64,000 nucleotides of DNA from an uncultured Lachnospiraceae bacterium (lineage in GTDB: Bacteria; Bacillota; Clostridia; Lachnospirales; Lachnospiraceae). The notes below the pieces were generated by a model, which made no database searches, had not been told where the DNA came from, and was given only the letters and a program-made list of their open reading frames with translations. Shown here one piece after another: positions 7,497 through 16,529 of this stretch (positions within the stretch are counted from its first letter, which is position 1; each line of letters begins with the position of its first letter). The stretch lies in assembly GCA_910579865.1 (NCBI GenBank), contig CAJTXA010000009.1, positions 1 through 64,000 of the forward strand. The letters run 5' to 3'. The translations under genes and the position numbers were made by a program.

Positions 7497-8330
7497 ATGA
7501 TTGAGGTCGGAACAAAACAAACTCTTCAGGTAATCAATCGAACGGATTTTGGCATTTATTTAGGAGAAGGAAAAGAAGAGAAAGTACTCCTTCCTATGAA
7601 ACAGGTTCCAGAAGGAATTCAGATTGGAGAAGAATTGACTGTTTTTATTTATCGGGATTCAAAAGATCGATTGATCGCAACCAGAAAAGAGCCATTACTT
7701 GTACTTGGAGAAGTTGCTATGATGACAGTAAAAGAAGTTACGCCAATTGGAGCTTTTTTGGATTGGGGATTGGAGAAAGATTTGTTGCTTCCTTATAAGG
7801 AGCAAAAACATCCTGTAGTATCTGGGGAACAGTATCCGATTTGCCTTTATACTGATAAGAGTGGAAGGCTTTGTGGGACAATGAAGGTTTATGAGTGCCT
7901 TCAAACAGATGCGCCTTATCAAAAAGGAGAAGAAGTAACTGGATTGGTTTATGAATTGCATAATAAAATCGGAGCATTTGTAGCAGTGGATCGCAAGTAT
8001 CATGCAGTAATTCCAAAGAAGGGGTTGTTTGAAGAGCTTTCTGTGGGTCAGATGGTCACAACTTGGATTACAGATATTCGTCCAGATGGAAAGATGAACT
8101 TAAGCTTAAGGAAAAAGGGTTATCAACAGATGGAAGAAGATGCTGTTTTGATTCTTAAGGTATTAGAACAATATAACGGAGTACTGCCATTTACCGATAA
8201 GTCAGTGGATTCACAGCGCATAAAGGAAGAGTTTCATTTAAGTAAAAATGCATTTAAACGAGCAATTGGAAGACTGTTAAAAGAAAAAAAGATAAAGATT
8301 ACCGATTCAACAATTGAACAACTAAAATAA
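7497..8330 (+). CDS. cvfB: CvfB-type S1 RNA-binding protein
   Basis: 277 residues. Three S1-like OB folds (about 1-65, 70-130 and 145-205; the third contains GAFVAVDRKYHAVIPKKGL and GKMNLSLRK) are followed by a winged-helix end (about 215-275) with LSKNAFKRAIGRLLKEKKI. This is the domain order of Staphylococcus CvfB and Bacillus YitL, which bind RNA and affect virulence or translation-related genes. The ribosome site is weak (AGGAT). It lies 83 bases after the thioesterase gene. Confidence 0.92.
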   Translation: MIEVGTKQTLQVINRTDFGIYLGEGKEEKVLLPMKQVPEGIQIGEELTVFIYRDSKDRLIATRKEPLLVLGEVAMMTVKEVTPIGAFLDWGLEKDLLLPYKEQKHPVVSGEQYPICLYTDKSGRLCGTMKVYECLQTDAPYQKGEEVTGLVYELHNKIGAFVAVDRKYHAVIPKKGLFEELSVGQMVTTWITDIRPDGKMNLSLRKKGYQQMEEDAVLILKVLEQYNGVLPFTDKSVDSQRIKEEFHLSKNAFKRAIGRLLKEKKIKITDSTIEQLK

Positions 8331-8420
8331 GAAGCAGATTGTGTTATTTAGTCAAGTAAAGTTTAAAATTGGAATATAGGTATAAAATGATATATTTTAA
8401 ATTTTTTAGGAGGAGAAAGC

Positions 8421-8795
8421 ATGAAAACGATTATTTGTACTGACAAAGCACCAGCAGCGATTGGACCTTATTCTCAAGCGATTGAGGTAAATGGAATGAT
8501 TTATACTTCTGGAGTGATTCCAGTAAATCCTGCAACTGGAGAAATCCCAGATGGGATTGAAGCACAGGCGAAGCAAGCAATAGGAAATTTAATACAGTTG
8601 TTACAGGCAGCTCAAAGTGGAGCAGAAAAAGTAGTAAAGACCACTGTATTTATTAAGAATATGAATGATTTTGGAATTATAAATGAGATTTATGCACAGT
8701 ATTTTACCGGAAATTATCCAGCCCGTTCCTGTGTAGAAGTGGCTCGTCTGCCAAAAGATGTATTAATTGAAATCGAAGCAGTTGCCTTAAAGTAA
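8421..8795 (+). CDS. ridA: RidA-family enamine/imine deaminase
   Basis: Hydrolyses reactive enamines such as 2-aminoacrylate made by PLP enzymes. 124 residues, the usual trimeric RidA length. It has the N-terminal PAAIGPYSQAIEVNGMIYTSG signature region, the catalytic Arg in YPARSCVEVA and the late Glu in IEIEAVALK. AGGAGGAG lies 7-8 bases before the ATG. It is separated from cvfB by 90 bases and probably ends this gene run. Confidence 0.96.
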   Translation: MKTIICTDKAPAAIGPYSQAIEVNGMIYTSGVIPVNPATGEIPDGIEAQAKQAIGNLIQLLQAAQSGAEKVVKTTVFIKNMNDFGIINEIYAQYFTGNYPARSCVEVARLPKDVLIEIEAVALK

Positions 8796-9007
8796 AGGAG
8801 AAAGGCAGTTTCAAGATAGAACTCGCATAAAAAGGAAAAATTTAGTTATTAGGGATACTTTTATAATTATATATTAAAAATAATACGTTATAAACGTTTC
8901 TAGTACATTTTTCCTATAATTTAGGCTATTTTACCTATAATTTTATTAAAATATTTTAGAAAAGTAACATATAGTGTTAATTATAAACATTCCTCTTTTA
9001 TTACTTA

Positions 9008-9036
9008 TTGACAATAAAAAGAAAAGAGAGTAGATT
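9008..9036 (+). promoter_or_regulatory. Predicted promoter for the pectate lyase gene
   Basis: TTGACA (9008-9013), 17-base spacer, TAGATT (9031-9036). The remainder of the 8796-9092 gap is AT-rich with no gene. Confidence 0.5.
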
Positions 9037-9092
9037 TGATTTATGCAATATAGATATGCATAAGAAAATATACAAATTAGGAGGCTATGTTT

Positions 9093-10811
9093 ATGGATAA
9101 ATTAACGGAAGCAACAATTTATGCGAGTTCTATTTCGTGGAATTTTAAGGATAACGAATTTAAAAATCTTGGAACAATTCGTTCTACAGTTACAGTAAGA
9201 GATCTTACTTTAATTGCTACGGAACAAAAAACAATGTCAGTAAATCCAAATTCACAGACAGTAGACGGTACAACTTATACCTATTGTTTATCTTTGGAGG
9301 GTTCTGGAAACAGAGAATACCGCAGTGTAAAAGTACCTGTATCTGGAGAATCTACAATAAAAGTAATCTTGATGAGTTCTGGAAGCAGTGAGCGTTCTCT
9401 TGTTGTAGCCGATAAGAATGGAACACAACTTGCTACTTTATCAGCCGGAACAAGTGCAAAAACAGAAATTTATAATTATAATGGAGCAGCAGGATATCTC
9501 TATTTATATTCTGCAGGCAGCGGGATTAATCTCTATAAGATTCAGGTGGATAGTAAATCAGGTTCTCCTGAACAGCCATCAGAAGGAACGACAGTAACAA
9601 ACTTTAATGATTTGCTTTCTGCAATTTCTAAAACAGAAAAAGCTGGTGGAGGAACTGTTTATGTAAAGGGGAAGCTAATTGAGTGTACTGATCAAATTAA
9701 ATTAGCTGCATCAAATGCAAAGGTTTCAATTGTTGGAATACAAAATAGTGATGGAAGTTTTCCAGTTTTAGATTTTGCACCATTTCTAAACTCTTATATA
9801 GGAACCTCTAGCGGAGATGGGCAGGTAGGGATACGTATTACAGGAAGTAATTATACTATACGAAATTTGATTATCCAAAAAGCGCCTGATAATGGGATTC
9901 AGATAAAGGGAAGTTCTGCTGGAAATAACACGATTGAAGATTGTATTGTACGTTATAATAATGATGCTGGTCTTCAGATTACAGGTGGAGCCTATAACAA
10001 TACAATTCGTTTTGTATACAGCTATCGTAACTGTGATGTTTATACATTAGGAGGAAATGCAGATGGATTTGCACCAAAACTTGCAGCAGGAAAAAACAAT
10101 ACGTTTTATGGCTGTTATGCATGGGAAAATTCAGATGATGGATGGGATTCTTATGATAAAACAGATGGTTTGACCTATGATTTAAAATATGAAGAGTGTG
10201 CAACATGGAATAATGGAAATTCTTCTGTTTTTACAGGAGAATATGATTATAAAAATGGGAAGCCATTAGATAGAAATCTTTTATTGGTACAATTAATTAT
10301 GAAACAGGATTCTTCTTTTGCAGCTAATTATGAAAATGGGAAATTTTTACTTCCAAGTGGAAACTTTATTAAAACTTCTGCTGGGACGATTAGTGTAGCA
10401 GCTTGGACAGGAGATAAGTATGATGGAAATCCAAATGGTTTTAAGTATGGTTCTGTTAATACAACAAGTGCCTGCTTCCGGACAGTAAGAAATTGTTTAG
10501 CATTTCAACATGAGAAGAAAGGATTTGATAATAATAACAGCGCTTGTTCTGCTTCATTTGTAAATTGTGTTGCTTTTGATAATGGTTATAATTATTCGAT
10601 AGAACCATTTACATTAACTTCTTTTACAAATATTATTGGTTTTTCTGGGAAGTCAAAAGATAAATTACCAAGTGGATTTAGTGTGACAACACCAAGTGCA
10701 GAAGTCCAATCTAGTATTCGTAAGAAAGTGGCTTCTATTGTGGATAAAATTGTATCTGATTGTGAAAGAAATAAAATTAGTGAAATTTTCTTTGATATTT
10801 ATAATTATTAA
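9093..10811 (+). CDS. PL9-family pectate lyase without a signal peptide
   Basis: Cleaves polygalacturonate by beta-elimination. The start at 9093 is preferred to 9087 because AGGAGG (9079-9084) is then 8 bases away instead of 2. About 572 residues. An N-terminal beta-rich domain (about 1-150, a carbohydrate-binding-like sandwich) is followed by a parallel beta-helix. The helix holds NADGFAPKLAAGKNN and ENSDDGWDSYDK, matching the calcium-binding and catalytic region of PL9 enzymes such as Pel9A. Neither start gives a hydrophobic signal peptide, and there is no anchor or dockerin. It is therefore either intracellular or exported by another route. It has its own promoter and a bidirectional terminator. 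Confidence 0.88.
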   Translation: MDKLTEATIYASSISWNFKDNEFKNLGTIRSTVTVRDLTLIATEQKTMSVNPNSQTVDGTTYTYCLSLEGSGNREYRSVKVPVSGESTIKVILMSSGSSERSLVVADKNGTQLATLSAGTSAKTEIYNYNGAAGYLYLYSAGSGINLYKIQVDSKSGSPEQPSEGTTVTNFNDLLSAISKTEKAGGGTVYVKGKLIECTDQIKLAASNAKVSIVGIQNSDGSFPVLDFAPFLNSYIGTSSGDGQVGIRITGSNYTIRNLIIQKAPDNGIQIKGSSAGNNTIEDCIVRYNNDAGLQITGGAYNNTIRFVYSYRNCDVYTLGGNADGFAPKLAAGKNNTFYGCYAWENSDDGWDSYDKTDGLTYDLKYEECATWNNGNSSVFTGEYDYKNGKPLDRNLLLVQLIMKQDSSFAANYENGKFLLPSGNFIKTSAGTISVAAWTGDKYDGNPNGFKYGSVNTTSACFRTVRNCLAFQHEKKGFDNNNSACSASFVNCVAFDNGYNYSIEPFTLTSFTNIIGFSGKSKDKLPSGFSVTTPSAEVQSSIRKKVASIVDKIVSDCERNKISEIFFDIYNY

Positions 10812-10901
10812 AGAAAGAAGAAATGGAACAAAAAATATATTAGTTTTAGATAGAGGATAGTTTGGTTAATATTAACAAGAGTTTCCTACCTCTATAAGGC
10901 G

Positions 10902-10937
10902 CTCACTGAAAAACAGTATATTTTTCAGTGAGTACCT
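10902..10937. terminator. Bidirectional terminator between pectate lyase and yjfB
   Basis: A perfect 12-bp stem, CTCACTGAAAAA (10902-10913) with TTTTTCAGTGAG (10921-10932) and a 7-base loop. A and T runs on both sides suit both convergent genes. Confidence 0.85.
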
Positions 10938-10969
10938 TTTTCGGTAAAAAAAGATCTTGCAGGTAAGTT

Positions 10970-11146
10970 TTAGAGACTAATATCTATATTTTGTCCTAAG
11001 TATGGTGTTACTGAGGCTTCCATCATTCGAACCATATCGTTTCCGGTATCTTCAAATGTATCCATAGCCTTTTTTAAAAGAGCAACTTCAATTGCACTAG
11101 CAGCAGATGTTGTGCTGGCTAATGAAGATAATGCGCTAATATCCAT
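10970..11146 (-). CDS. YjfB-family putative motility protein
   Basis: 58 residues starting MDISALSSLAS at 11146, where AAGGAGGG stands 6-7 bases upstream; a longer upstream frame (start 11212) lacks a ribosome site. It has the family pattern: an N-terminal MDI-ALS stretch, a central helix IEVALLKKAMD and the ending PYLGQNIDISL (usually hPHLGQNLD). YjfB proteins are small, of unknown biochemistry, and found in flagellated Firmicutes, so it hints at motility. It has its own promoter and a short palindromic leader (GCAGTAAATACTGC, 11164-11177), and converges on the pectate lyase gene. Confidence 0.88.
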   Translation of the reverse strand: MDISALSSLASTTSAASAIEVALLKKAMDTFEDTGNDMVRMMEASVTPYLGQNIDISL

Positions 11147-11191
11147 AGAGCTTCCCTCCTTTTGCAGTAAATACTGCCTTATTTTGTCAAA

Positions 11192-11220
11192 ATTATAACA
11201 TACATATTTCACAAAATCAA
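11192..11220 (-). promoter_or_regulatory. Predicted promoter for yjfB
   Basis: On the minus strand: TTGATT (11220-11215), 17-base spacer, TATAAT (11197-11192) with TGT directly before it (extended -10). Confidence 0.65.
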
Positions 11221-11330
11221 CTCGAATACCAGTTTATAATGTTAGAAAAATCACGAAAATGAGATCAAATTGAATATACAAAATAACCAAATTAAAAAAA
11301 GAAATTTTGGCACTTGGTCAATAGTATTTC

Positions 11331-11359
11331 TTGTAGAATTCATGTATGATTATTATAGT
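11331..11359 (+). promoter_or_regulatory. Predicted promoter for msmK
   Basis: TTGTAG (11331-11336), 17-base spacer, TATAGT (11354-11359), followed by a 55-base leader and AGGAGGAG before the ATG at 11415. Confidence 0.55.
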
Positions 11360-11414
11360 GAGAAAAAGTATTAGGGAGTTAATACTGAAATAAATCTTTA
11401 GGAGGAGAAAGTAA

Positions 11415-12527
11415 ATGGCAAGTTTATCACTTAAGAATGTATGTAAGGTATATCCGAATGGCTTTGTAGCAGTGAAGGATTTTAATCTTGAGATTGCAGA
11501 TAAGGAATTTATTATCTTTGTAGGTCCATCTGGCTGTGGTAAGTCTACAACACTTCGTATGGTTGCAGGTTTGGAAGAAATTAGCTCTGGTGAGTTATGG
11601 ATTGGTGACAAACTGGTAAATGATGTAGAGCCAAAAGATAGAGATATTGCGATGGTATTCCAGAATTATGCGCTCTATCCTCATATGACAATATATGATA
11701 ACATAGCATTTGGTCTTAAGTTAAGAAAGACACCAAAGGATCAAATTGATAAATTAGTACATGAAGCAGCTAGAATTCTTGATATTGAACATTTATTGGA
11801 TCGTAAACCAAAGGCTTTGTCTGGTGGTCAGAGACAGCGTGTAGCTATGGGACGTGCTATCGTTCGTAATCCAAAGGTATTCCTTATGGATGAGCCTTTA
11901 TCTAACTTGGACGCAAAGTTACGTGTACAGATGCGTATTGAGATTTCCAAACTGCATCAGAGATTACAGGCAACAATTATCTATGTAACACATGACCAGA
12001 CTGAGGCTATGACACTTGGTACAAGAATTGTTGTTATGAAAGATGGTATTGTTCAGCAGGTGGATTCTCCACAGAACTTATATGACAGACCAAAGAACTT
12101 ATTCGTAGCTGGATTTATTGGATCTCCTCAGATGAACTTGGTAGATGCTACGGTATCACAGAGTGGTTCAGATGTAAAATTGACATTTGGTGGAAATACA
12201 ATTAAAGTTCCAGAAGCTAAGGCTAAGAAGTTAATCGAAGGTGGATACGTTGGAAAGACTGTTGTTATGGGAATTCGTCCAGAAGATGTACATGATGAAG
12301 AAATGTACTTAAAGAATTCTCCTGATAGTGTAATCGATGTAACAATTCGTGTATACGAGTTGTTAGGTGCAGAAGTATTCTTATACTTTGATATTGATCA
12401 GTTCAACTGTACAGCACGTGTAAATCCACGTACTACAGCTAGACCTGGCGATACAGTAAAGATGGCATTGGATCTTTCTAAGTTACATGTATTTAATAAA
12501 GAAACAGAAAAGATTATTACAAATTAG
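11415..12527 (+). CDS. msmK: MsmK/UgpC-type ABC transporter ATPase for sugars
   Basis: Energises CUT1-family carbohydrate importers. 370 residues. The ATPase domain (1-235) has Walker A GPSGCGKST, signature LSGGQRQR, Walker B VFLMDEP and H-loop VTHDQTEAMT. A regulatory OB (TOBE-type) domain follows (about 240-370). No permease or binding-protein gene is adjacent, which is the usual arrangement for a shared ATPase serving several sugar transporters. The codons are more even and C-ending than those of its neighbours, consistent with high expression. A strong terminator follows. Confidence 0.95.
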   Translation: MASLSLKNVCKVYPNGFVAVKDFNLEIADKEFIIFVGPSGCGKSTTLRMVAGLEEISSGELWIGDKLVNDVEPKDRDIAMVFQNYALYPHMTIYDNIAFGLKLRKTPKDQIDKLVHEAARILDIEHLLDRKPKALSGGQRQRVAMGRAIVRNPKVFLMDEPLSNLDAKLRVQMRIEISKLHQRLQATIIYVTHDQTEAMTLGTRIVVMKDGIVQQVDSPQNLYDRPKNLFVAGFIGSPQMNLVDATVSQSGSDVKLTFGGNTIKVPEAKAKKLIEGGYVGKTVVMGIRPEDVHDEEMYLKNSPDSVIDVTIRVYELLGAEVFLYFDIDQFNCTARVNPRTTARPGDTVKMALDLSKLHVFNKETEKIITN

Positions 12528-12557
12528 TTTTTTATTGGGATAGTTTGCATAAAAGTC

Positions 12558-12590
12558 AGGCGTATGTACAAAAATACATACGCCTAAATT
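12558..12590. terminator. Bidirectional terminator after msmK
   Basis: A perfect 11-bp stem, AGGCGTATGTA (12558-12568) with TACATACGCCT (12575-12585), between convergent msmK and the metallophosphoesterase gene. Confidence 0.85.
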
Positions 12591-12591
12591 A

Positions 12592-13449
12592 TTATGAAAT
12601 TATCTTTGAAATAGCAATTTCCCAGTATTTTTCAGGAATGTCTTTCCAGGTTTGGATACCAGAATCTTGAAAATAAAGTTCAGATGCCTTTGCTAATATA
12701 GAGGAATGGGAGTCTTTTCCTGTACGAAGAAGATGTTTTGTTATTTTGTACCAGCCAGGTGCTTTTTCATCTAATTTTTCTTCGTCCATTTTTTTTATAG
12801 CTTGTTCTACAGGATAAGGAATAGAAAGAAATTCTGTTTCCCAGAAACCATGAGTTCCGTTTAAAATTAGAAATTGCGCTTTGCTAAAACTGTATAATGG
12901 AACACCTATAGAACCTGGATTTAATATTTTTTTCCCATTTTTTGTATATTCTGTTTGAATGTGAAAGTGCCCACATATGGTTAGTTCAGTGGATAGTTTT
13001 TTTGTGAGTTCTTCTATATAAGGATAATCTGGTCTCATACTTTGATTTACTTGAAATGGTGAACCATGGCATATAACAAAGTCAGGATAGCCCTTGTACT
13101 GAATTGTTTTTGAGATTGGCATACGTTCAAAAAAATCAATGTCTTTATTGGATATATTTTCGTAGTTATAACAAAGCATACCTGTTTGAGTAAACCCACT
13201 TTTCCATATTTCATCTTTCTTTTTGCGATGGTTGATCCAATATTCTTCTTTGTTTCCTCGAATAAAGGTACAATGGTATTTTTTCTGTAATTCTTTTATT
13301 AGTGTTAATGTTTTTTGTGGATAAGCCAGATCTCCAAGATAATCACCTAGAAAGATATAATCTTGGATTTTCCTTTTTTCTGTTTCATAAATGCAGGATT
13401 GAAGTGCATGATAATTACTATGTATATCGGCCATAATTGCAATTTTCAT
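12592..13449 (-). CDS. Calcineurin-like metallophosphoesterase
   Basis: 285 residues from the ATG at 13449, which has GAGG 6 bases upstream; an upstream TTG at 13473 is less likely. It has all dimetal motifs in order: ADIHSNY, LGDYLGD, RGNKEEYW, ICHGSP and CGHFHIQTE, then NPGSIG. This matches the YfcE/MJ0936-like phosphodiesterase group, in which the HSNYHAL start is common. The C-terminal 80 residues go beyond the core fold. Substrate unknown. It is transcribed alone, convergent with msmK and divergent from the regulator gene. Confidence 0.88.
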   Translation of the reverse strand: MKIAIMADIHSNYHALQSCIYETEKRKIQDYIFLGDYLGDLAYPQKTLTLIKELQKKYHCTFIRGNKEEYWINHRKKKDEIWKSGFTQTGMLCYNYENISNKDIDFFERMPISKTIQYKGYPDFVICHGSPFQVNQSMRPDYPYIEELTKKLSTELTICGHFHIQTEYTKNGKKILNPGSIGVPLYSFSKAQFLILNGTHGFWETEFLSIPYPVEQAIKKMDEEKLDEKAPGWYKITKHLLRTGKDSHSSILAKASELYFQDSGIQTWKDIPEKYWEIAISKIIS

Positions 13450-13601
13450 TTTTTCCTCATTCTCCCTCAACAATTTTATGGTAATTATTATATTATTAAA
13501 AGTCTGATTTTGTCAAATACAGGAATTGAACGATTAAAAAAATTGGAAGCATTTGGAAAAAAGAAGAAAAAGAAAGGTTTTGTAAGAAACAAACGAAAAA
13601 T

Positions 13602-13631
13602 TTCTTGCAAGTTTTGTTATTTTGCTATAAT
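13602..13631 (+). promoter_or_regulatory. Predicted extended -10 promoter for the CdaR-type regulator
   Basis: TGCTATAAT (13623-13631) is an extended -10 element; TTGCAA (13605-13610) is a -35-like hexamer at a short 15-base spacing. Confidence 0.5.
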
Positions 13632-13696
13632 ATAGATATTAGGCAAAATGACGAAAAGTGATATACAGAGTGAAGAAGCAGGGAGAGTGGATAACT

Positions 13697-14785
13697 ATGA
13701 TTTCAAATCAGATACTTCAGGGGACGCTTGACGGACTGAAGGCAATAGCAGGAATTGATTTATGCATCAGTGATACAGAAGGGATTGTATTAGCAACTAC
13801 TTTTTCAGAAGCAGAGGATAACCAGAATGCCGTGTTGACATTTGCAGAATCTCCAGCAGATAGTCAGGTGATTCAGGGATGTCAGTTTTTTAAAGTATTT
13901 GACGATCATCAGTTAGAGTATGTATTATTGGCAAAGGGAACAACAAATGATGCTTATATGGTAGGAAAGATGGCTTCCTTTCATATTCAAAGTTTATTAG
14001 TAGCCTATAAGGAACGATTTGATAAAGATAATTTTATAAAAAATTTATTGTTGGATAATTTGCTTTTGGTAGATATTTATAATCGAGCAAAGAAACTTCA
14101 TATTGAAACAGATGCAAGACGGGCAGTTTTTTTAATTGAAACAAGAACAGAAAAAGATAATAATGCTTTGGAAACAGTAAGAAGTTTATTTGCGACAAAG
14201 ACAAAGGACTTTATTACGGCTGTTGATGAGAAAAATATTATTTTGGTAAAAGAATTGAAGTTGTCAGATGGATATGAGGATTTGACAAAAACAGCAAAAG
14301 TAATTTTAGATATGTTAAATACAGAAGCAATGAGTAAAGTGCATGTTGCTTATGGGACAATTGTAAATGAAATTAAAGAGGTGTCACGTTCCTATAAAGA
14401 GGCAAAGATGGCACTCGATGTAGGAAAAATTTTCTATAGTTCGAAAAATGTAATTGCGTATAATAATTTAGGGATAGGACGTCTTATTTATCAGCTTCCA
14501 ATTCCGCTTTGTAAGATGTTTATTCGGGAAATTTTTGATGGAAAGTCACCAGATGAGTTTGACGAGGAAACCTTATCTACAGTAAATAAGTTTTTTGAGA
14601 ATAATCTGAATGTATCGGAGACCTCCAGACAGTTGTACATTCATAGAAATACACTAGTTTATCGATTGGACAAATTGCAAAAAAGCACCGGTCTGGATCT
14701 GCGTGTATTTGAAGATGCCATTACATTTAAGATTGCTTTAATGGTTGTAAAGTATATGAAATATATGGAATCTTTGGATTACTAA
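13697..14785 (+). CDS. CdaR/PucR-type transcriptional regulator
   Basis: 362 residues from 13697, where GGGAGAGTGG is placed as a ribosome site; the GTG at 13658 is less likely. An N-terminal diacid-recognition-like sensor (MISNQILQGTLDGLKAIAGI to about 130) is followed by a GGDEF-like central segment and a C-terminal PucR HTH (about 300-345), with ENNLNVSETSRQLYIHRNT and LDKLQKSTGLDL. Relatives control sugar-diacid or purine genes, but here the gene sits ahead of ftsEX and may respond to another signal. A large hairpin separates it from ftsE, so the two may be uncoupled. Effector unknown. Confidence 0.85.
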   Translation: MISNQILQGTLDGLKAIAGIDLCISDTEGIVLATTFSEAEDNQNAVLTFAESPADSQVIQGCQFFKVFDDHQLEYVLLAKGTTNDAYMVGKMASFHIQSLLVAYKERFDKDNFIKNLLLDNLLLVDIYNRAKKLHIETDARRAVFLIETRTEKDNNALETVRSLFATKTKDFITAVDEKNIILVKELKLSDGYEDLTKTAKVILDMLNTEAMSKVHVAYGTIVNEIKEVSRSYKEAKMALDVGKIFYSSKNVIAYNNLGIGRLIYQLPIPLCKMFIREIFDGKSPDEFDEETLSTVNKFFENNLNVSETSRQLYIHRNTLVYRLDKLQKSTGLDLRVFEDAITFKIALMVVKYMKYMESLDY

Positions 14786-14799
14786 AGGGTGTAAGTGGG

Positions 14800-14853
14800 T
14801 GTCGCTATATATGGAGGAAGTCTACTCCTTTGTATATAGTGACATTTGTTTTT
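14800..14853 (+). terminator. Large hairpin with U-run just before ftsE
   Basis: TGTCGCTATATA (from 14800) pairs with TATATAGTGACA (to 14844), extended inward by GGAGG/CTCC-type pairs, then TTTGTTTTT. It could end the regulator transcript or attenuate ftsE, whose start is 17 bases downstream. Confidence 0.65.
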
Positions 14854-14869
14854 GGGAAGGAACAGAGGA

Positions 14870-15553
14870 ATGATAGTATTTGAAAATATAAGCAAAACTT
14901 ATGAAACAGGGACACCCGCTTTAAATGGAATTAATCTTCGGATTAACGAGGGAGAGTTTGTCTTTGTGGTAGGAAACAGTGGTTCAGGAAAATCAACTTT
15001 AATTAAATTGATATTAAAGGAGCTAGAACCAACAGAAGGGAAGATCTATGTAAATAATAAACAGTTAAATCGGATGAGAAGAAGACAGGTTTCTCGCTAT
15101 CGAAGAGAGTTAGGTGTTGTGTTTCAAGATTTTAGATTGTTAAAAGATCGAAATGTCTATGAAAATGTAGCATTTGCACAAAGAGTAATCGGAACTTCAG
15201 CAAGAGTGATTCGAAGGAGTGTTCCTAATATGCTGTCGATGGTGGGACTTGCAGAAAAGTATAAATCTTATCCAAGACAGTTGTCTGGTGGGGAACAACA
15301 AAGAGTAGCACTTGCAAGAGCATTAGTCAACAGTCCAAAAATTCTTTTAGCGGATGAGCCAACAGGAAATTTAGATCCTAAAAATTCATGGGAGATTATG
15401 CATTTGTTGGAGGAAATCAATCAAAAAGGAACAACAGTTTTAGTAGTTACACATAATCAGGAGATTGTGGATAAGATGAAAAAGAGGGTGATTACGATGC
15501 ATAAAGGAGTTGTTACCAGTGATGAAAAGACAAGTGGTTATCTTCATTGGTAG
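14870..15553 (+). CDS. ftsE: Cell-division ABC ATPase FtsE
   Basis: Cytoplasmic ATPase that works with FtsX to activate peptidoglycan hydrolases at the septum. 227 residues from the ATG at 14870 (MIVFENISKTY); an upstream in-frame start at 14846 lies at the hairpin edge and is unlikely. Walker A GNSGSGKST, signature LSGGEQQR, Walker B ILLADEPTGNLD and H-loop VTHN are present. It is followed 34 bases later by ftsX, then by a PcsB-like hydrolase and ctpA, forming a division/cell-wall operon. Confidence 0.95.
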   Translation: MIVFENISKTYETGTPALNGINLRINEGEFVFVVGNSGSGKSTLIKLILKELEPTEGKIYVNNKQLNRMRRRQVSRYRRELGVVFQDFRLLKDRNVYENVAFAQRVIGTSARVIRRSVPNMLSMVGLAEKYKSYPRQLSGGEQQRVALARALVNSPKILLADEPTGNLDPKNSWEIMHLLEEINQKGTTVLVVTHNQEIVDKMKKRVITMHKGVVTSDEKTSGYLHW

Positions 15554-15587
15554 AATGGATAGGAATTATGAGGAGGAAAGGTGAAAA

Positions 15588-16490
15588 TTGAATACGATTT
15601 TCTATTGTTTGAAACAGGGAATTCGGAATATATTTCGAAATAAATTATTTACACTTGCATCGATTAGCACAATGGCTGCCTGTATTTTTTTATTTGGGTT
15701 ATTTTTTGCAATTGTAACAAATGTACAATATATTGTAAAACATGTAGAAACCAATATTTGTGTTACTGTATTTTTTGATAAAAATACATCAGAAAGTCGA
15801 ATTGAGGAAATTGGGGAGGAAGTAAAAAAGCGGGCAGAGGTAGCAGACATTCAGTTTACTTCAGCAGAAGAGGCATGGGATTCCTTTAAAGTGGATTATT
15901 TTAAAGGAAAAGAGGAAGTAGCAAAGGCTTTTACTGGGGACAATCCCTTGGCAAATTCTGCTTCTTATACAATTTATTTAAATGATGCTTCCATGCAAGG
16001 AGCATTAGTGACTTATCTAGAGCATATGGATGATGTAAGGGAGGTAAAAAAGTCAGATTTTACAGCAAGTAGTTTTTCGAATTTTAGTTTGCTGCTTGGT
16101 TATGTATCAGCAGCTATTATTATCATTCTTCTTGCAGTTGCTGTATTTTTAATAGGGAATACGGTTTCGGTTGGAATTACAGTAAGAAGAGAAGAAATCT
16201 CAATTATGAAATTGATAGGAGCAACTGATTTTTTTGTAAAAGCTCCATTTTTAGTAGAGGGAATTTTAATAGGTGTAATTGGAGCAGCACTTCCGCTTGT
16301 GATTATTTATGTTGCTTATGAGAAAGTGGTTGCTTATATTTTAGAGCAGTTTAGTGTTCTTGGAAATATTATTATATTTTTACCAGCGGAAGAGATTTTC
16401 CGCTATCTGTTTCCGGTTGGGATTGTTTTGGGAGTTGGAATTGGATATCTAGGAAGCAGTGCAACAATTCGAAAACATTTGCGTGTATAA
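15588..16490 (+). CDS. ftsX: Cell-division membrane protein FtsX
   Basis: Membrane partner of FtsE that transmits ATP hydrolysis to an extracellular hydrolase. 300 residues with a TTG start preceded by AGGAGGAAAGG. It has one N-terminal membrane helix (about 22-45), a large extracellular domain (about 50-165), and three further helices near 168-192, 222-245 and 270-292 with a VGITVRREEISIMKLIGAT coupling region between them. Length and topology are typical of Gram-positive FtsX. Confidence 0.95.
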   Translation: MNTIFYCLKQGIRNIFRNKLFTLASISTMAACIFLFGLFFAIVTNVQYIVKHVETNICVTVFFDKNTSESRIEEIGEEVKKRAEVADIQFTSAEEAWDSFKVDYFKGKEEVAKAFTGDNPLANSASYTIYLNDASMQGALVTYLEHMDDVREVKKSDFTASSFSNFSLLLGYVSAAIIIILLAVAVFLIGNTVSVGITVRREEISIMKLIGATDFFVKAPFLVEGILIGVIGAALPLVIIYVAYEKVVAYILEQFSVLGNIIIFLPAEEIFRYLFPVGIVLGVGIGYLGSSATIRKHLRV

Positions 16491-16529
16491 GTATAACCAT
16501 TTTGGAAGAAAGATAGGTAGGTATACAGG

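Noticed and set aside
9979..10206. 75-residue minus-strand ORF inside the pectate lyase gene
   Set aside because: His/Leu-rich antisense shadow of the beta-helix coding sequence.
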